From the NCBI GenBank assembly GCA_018700895.1, contig JABIUV010000026.1, forward strand, positions 1 to 64,000: a DNA stretch of 64,000 nt. The letters run 5' to 3'. Position 1 is the first letter of the stretch. The number at the start of each line of letters is the position of its first letter. Both the position numbers and the translations under genes were made by a program. Positions 60,420-64,000 of the stretch are shown here, one piece after another. This DNA is from Bacteroidota bacterium. Lineage in GTDB: Bacteria > Bacteroidota > Bacteroidia > NS11-12g > UBA9320. Under the pieces are notes generated by a model. That model had not been told where the DNA came from and did not search any database. It saw only the letters and a list, made by a program, of their open reading frames with translations.

Positions 60420-60427
60420 CAAAGTTA
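60420..60427 (-). promoter_or_regulatory. TAACTTTG -7 box, 11 nt from kmo ATG
   Basis: matches TAnnTTTG. Confidence 0.55.
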
Positions 60428-60467
60428 CTCATAGAGCATTTTTATTTGATATTTGTTTTAAAATATT

Positions 60468-61349
60468 GTGCAAACCGCCGAAAATCACATACTCATTATC
60501 TATAATCCTGCCGCCCAAGGAGGTGCGAGTGTGGCAGTATGGACGCGGTTTGAGGAGTTTTTATGCGTAAATAATATCCGTTTTCATTGTTATACCACCT
60601 TGGGCAAAGATGATGCTGAGCATATACATTTACTGATGAAAAGCCAGGCCTTCACAGTTGTTAGCATTATAGGTGGCGATGGAACGATTAATTTGGCAGT
60701 AAATGCCCTTCCTCATTTTGATATCCCAGTACATCTCATTCCTGCAGGTTCGGGCAATGATTTAGCTAAGATGATTTATTCCGAGGGTATCCCGACATAT
60801 TCCGACATTTTCAGAAGAGTATTATCAACGAATACTCCAACGATACCTGTTGATATATGGAAATGCAACGATCGACTATTTGCCAACGGATTCGGTTGTG
60901 GTTTTGATGGGTCTATTGCTTACGATACCAAATTTAAAAAAGGCATATGGGGAACCAAGATGAAGTATTGGGTAGAGATTGTGAAGCATATCTTCTTTTA
61001 TCGTTCGCCTACATTTACTGTAAATGGCGCGGCGTATCCCACCTTTATGCTATCTCTTGCCAATGGGCAAGTGTATGGGGGCGATTTTAATGTCGCACCA
61101 TTAGCAGAGGTAAGTGATGGTTTACTAGATGTAGTGCGTATTACGAAAGTGAGCGTGCTTCTTCGTTTTTTTTACTTGCCGTTGGTTCTTATGGGCAAAC
61201 ATTTGAATAAAAAAGTAGTGAGCCACGACCGATTAAACCGTGTTGTCATTTCTGCCAACGAACCACTTACTGCGCATTTGGATGGGGAGCCGATGAGTGA
61301 GAAGGAGTATGAAATTTCACACGCAGGACGTATAGCGTTCTTAGCTTAA
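60468..61349 (+). CDS. diacylglycerol kinase-family lipid kinase
   Basis: IIYNPAAQGG, IIGGDGTINLAVNAL, IPAGSGNDLAKM. Confidence 0.92.
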   Translation: MQTAENHILIIYNPAAQGGASVAVWTRFEEFLCVNNIRFHCYTTLGKDDAEHIHLLMKSQAFTVVSIIGGDGTINLAVNALPHFDIPVHLIPAGSGNDLAKMIYSEGIPTYSDIFRRVLSTNTPTIPVDIWKCNDRLFANGFGCGFDGSIAYDTKFKKGIWGTKMKYWVEIVKHIFFYRSPTFTVNGAAYPTFMLSLANGQVYGGDFNVAPLAEVSDGLLDVVRITKVSVLLRFFYLPLVLMGKHLNKKVVSHDRLNRVVISANEPLTAHLDGEPMSEKEYEISHAGRIAFLA

Positions 61350-61525
61350 GAGTCTTAACACTAAGGCGTTAAGGATTTCTTAGACTAAATGCGAGTTAGC
61401 AGAATAATGGTAGTGCGATAGCTCATTTGTCTGCGACAAATCCTTAATATCGTTCTAATAACTTGGAGGAAGTAATTATACTTTCCTTTGAACAGAATCT
61501 ATGAGCTCTTAAAACCTATAAGTCC

Positions 61526-62323
61526 TTAATGCTTTTTACTCCACTTCTCCCAAACAACCAAACTAATAACAATGATACACGCTGCAATAAACTGTGAGTG
61601 ACTTACTGCTCCGTCAAAAAGAAATCCGCGAGCATCATCCCCGCGATACATCTCCACAATGCTTCGGCCTACGGCGTACATCATAAGGTATATCAAGAAT
61701 AGTTGACCATCAAATTTCTGCTTTTTTTGAACTAAGAAGATGACTCCGAGTATCGTGAGGTTTACCACAATGTCAAACAGTTGCGTAGGGTAGAGGGGCT
61801 GGTTTTTGATAGCAGCGAGTGAATCTGGGTTAGAAAAAGTAACACCCATCCACGAGTCGCATACCTTACCATGGCAGCATCCTGCTAGGAAACAGCCTAC
61901 TCTGCCAAAACTATGAACTACGGGACCTATAAATGCCAGAATATCTAAAAACGGACGTACGGGAATCTTTTCTTTGCGAAGCCACCATACAATGGTAGGA
62001 ATGGCAAAAATCAGCGATCCGTAAAATACGAATCCGCCGCCCATTGCTCTTTTGATAGCCGAAGGGTCAGAGATATACTTATTGATGTCTTCCAAAAAGA
62101 AAAACAACTTACCACCAAGAAATGCCGCTACGATTACCCAAATAAAAAGGCTTGACAGTTTGTCGGCATCAGTCCCGTACTTCTTACTCTTGCGTAGTGC
62201 GATGTAAAAAGACGACAGTACCCCGAGAGCAATCATGAGCCCATAGCTGTGCAATGTGATATGGCTGGGTAAAAACCCCTGTAAAAACTCAGGTATCGGA
62301 AAGGTAAATAGCTTTGGAAACAT
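61526..62323 (-). CDS. lgt: prolipoprotein diacylglyceryl transferase, short form
   Basis: GGGFVFYGSLIFAIPTIVWW, VHSFGRVGCFLAGCCHGK. Confidence 0.92.
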   Translation of the reverse strand: MFPKLFTFPIPEFLQGFLPSHITLHSYGLMIALGVLSSFYIALRKSKKYGTDADKLSSLFIWVIVAAFLGGKLFFFLEDINKYISDPSAIKRAMGGGFVFYGSLIFAIPTIVWWLRKEKIPVRPFLDILAFIGPVVHSFGRVGCFLAGCCHGKVCDSWMGVTFSNPDSLAAIKNQPLYPTQLFDIVVNLTILGVIFLVQKKQKFDGQLFLIYLMMYAVGRSIVEMYRGDDARGFLFDGAVSHSQFIAACIIVISLVVWEKWSKKH

Positions 62324-62363
62324 GTTTTAAGTTTAAGACTAAGTTCAAATTTAGGGTTAAAAA

Positions 62364-62861
62364 CTAAAACTCAATTTGATGAATGCGTCTCTCAAATGTG
62401 TCCAATGCACTTTTCGCATCGATACCCATATAGAGCAATGTAAATCCTATGATGAATACGCCTGTCAGAATCATCCATAAACTATCAGAGTTTGCCCCAC
62501 TGGAGAAAGCCTTTAAACAGCTTAGAAGAATTAGAATAACGCCAGCGGAGAGAAAAAGATATTCTCTCTGTCCAAGCAGTTTTGACTTAAGCTCTAGTTT
62601 GATGCCATCTGATGATGAATGGATTTTCCCTGTAATCAACGCATCACTTGGTTTTTTTAATAAAACGGTTGTTTCAGTAAGTGAGAACCCCGTTTCGCAA
62701 ACTTGACCAGTATAAAGATAGGGCGAGGAAATCATAGATAAATCGTCACCATTTTCCACCGTGTTTTGAGCTAGGTAACTTATTAGATCATTCCTCTTAA
62801 TCTTGAATTCTACAGTACTTTTTTGTAGGATGCCTATTTTTTCGAGAGTAACGATATTCAA
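62364..62861 (-). CDS. hypothetical membrane protein
   Basis: ORF with two TM segments. Confidence 0.5.
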   Translation of the reverse strand: MNIVTLEKIGILQKSTVEFKIKRNDLISYLAQNTVENGDDLSMISSPYLYTGQVCETGFSLTETTVLLKKPSDALITGKIHSSSDGIKLELKSKLLGQREYLFLSAGVILILLSCLKAFSSGANSDSLWMILTGVFIIGFTLLYMGIDAKSALDTFERRIHQIEF

Positions 62862-63043
62862 ATTTAAGGTTAAAATACTTCTGATGATGTTTAGAGCTGT
62901 GAATTTCAGTCTCTATCCTTCAGCTGTACTAAAACAAAGTTAGGTTTAGAAATAACTTGTTGAATTTCGAACCTTAGCCAAGGAGAGAGTCATTTTTATA
63001 CCCTTCTAACCTAAATCCAAAGTCGCTAACCTTAAACTTAAAC

Positions 63044-64000
63044 TTACTCCTCCTCCTCAGTTTTTCCCCTAAGCGAAAAATTGCCGAAGGAAGGTAAATC
63101 ATACTCTCGTCCTTTCCACACACTCTTTATCGGCAACCAATAGAATACCGCCGTGGCAGCAGTGTTGAGCAATACGTACAGTTCGTATAGTAGCAGATAG
63201 AAGTAGTTAAATGGTCTGCGTTTAGTAGTGATGCACAAGAAAATAATGAAGTACGATTGCAACAGAAATTTGCTAAACCATATCGCTAAGGCGAGTCTTA
63301 AATCTACAAAACCCACGTACAGCAAGGCCGGAATAAAGAGACCGTAGAGTACTAACATAAACTTCCAGTTGAGGGGCAGTTCTCGTGCACCTATCAGCCA
63401 CCGTTTTCGCTGATGGAGCATTTCTTTTACGTTGGGAATGTACCACGCTAGTCCAAGTGTTTCCTCTCGCATGGTGGTACGCCACTGCCATCCGCGGCTT
63501 GTTACTTCTTTGAAAAGTTTGTAGTCTTCGGTAATACTAAAATCAATCTCTTCATAACCACCCGTTTGCCAGTAAGCTTCAGCTCTCACTGCCATATTAT
63601 TCCCTACGCTCGTGCATCCTATTCCTGCATTCGCAAATGCCTTGATATAACCCATAAAATGCAGCCAGTCAATGCTTTGTAAGGTAGCAAAGAGCCCGCC
63701 GCGTTGGCACTTAGTAGTGCCACTTGCTATCCCTACTTCTTGGTTAAATTCTTGTAGCAATCCCAATATCCATTGGTGAGGTAGTTTTACGTCCACATCG
63801 GTTATGAAATAAAACTCGCCACTTGCTTGGTGTGCGAGTTGTCCCAATACGTTTGCCTTACCACGTCCTTTTCCTACGGTTTTGTCTATCTGAAATAATC
63901 TGAAGTGAGGTTTATCAGCAATAAAATCCTCTACTAATGCAGAGGTATTGTCCGTACTTGCATCATTGCCAATTAATACCTCAAGCTTATCAGTAGGGTA
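63044..64000 (-). CDS. family 2 glycosyltransferase, truncated by window end
   Basis: frame stays open to 64000: YPTDKLEVLIGNDASTDNTSALVEDFI...ITDVDVKLPHQWI. Confidence 0.88.
   Translation of the reverse strand, partial: YPTDKLEVLIGNDASTDNTSALVEDFIADKPHFRLFQIDKTVGKGRGKANVLGQLAHQASGEFYFITDVDVKLPHQWILGLLQEFNQEVGIASGTTKCQRGGLFATLQSIDWLHFMGYIKAFANAGIGCTSVGNNMAVRAEAYWQTGGYEEIDFSITEDYKLFKEVTSRGWQWRTTMREETLGLAWYIPNVKEMLHQRKRWLIGARELPLNWKFMLVLYGLFIPALLYVGFVDLRLALAIWFSKFLLQSYFIIFLCITTKRRPFNYFYLLLYELYVLLNTAATAVFYWLPIKSVWKGREYDLPSFGNFSLRGKTEEEE

Noticed and set aside
61350-61525. Gap between lipid kinase and lgt considered for an ncRNA
   Set aside because: Only weak short repeats (AAGGATTTCTTAG, ACAAATCCTTAAT) and no convincing hairpin or promoter.
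1-64000. CRISPR arrays, tRNA or rRNA genes, prophage, transposases
   Set aside because: No regularly spaced direct repeats, cloverleaf candidates, phage structural genes or transposase motifs were recognised; a tool-based scan would still be needed to exclude tRNAs.

Overview
This 64 kb window is a Bacteroidota (Bacteroidetes) chromosomal segment, mostly dense housekeeping genes. Markers include GldM, T9SS C-terminal sorting domains, TAnnTTTG -7 promoter boxes, pheT-zapA-rny and rpsO-pnp. No rRNA, tRNA, CRISPR array, prophage or intact transposon was recognised. The most interesting signals are: (1) at least 14 genes on both strands with an exact TAnnTTTG -7 box only 4-11 nt before the start codon, implying leaderless or near-leaderless mRNAs; (2) an orphan gldM placed between two T9SS-exported proteins, one split by a single in-frame TAA; (3) two gene-truncation scars (a META-domain remnant joined head-to-head to a proline-iminopeptidase remnant, and an SRPBCC gene truncated into tspO); (4) several single-indel frame disruptions, mostly at homopolymers; (5) REP-like hairpins between convergent genes and an intergenic (ACTTAR)n repeat family. 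No wholly new system can be demonstrated from the sequence alone. All functional calls come from reading the translations without database searches.
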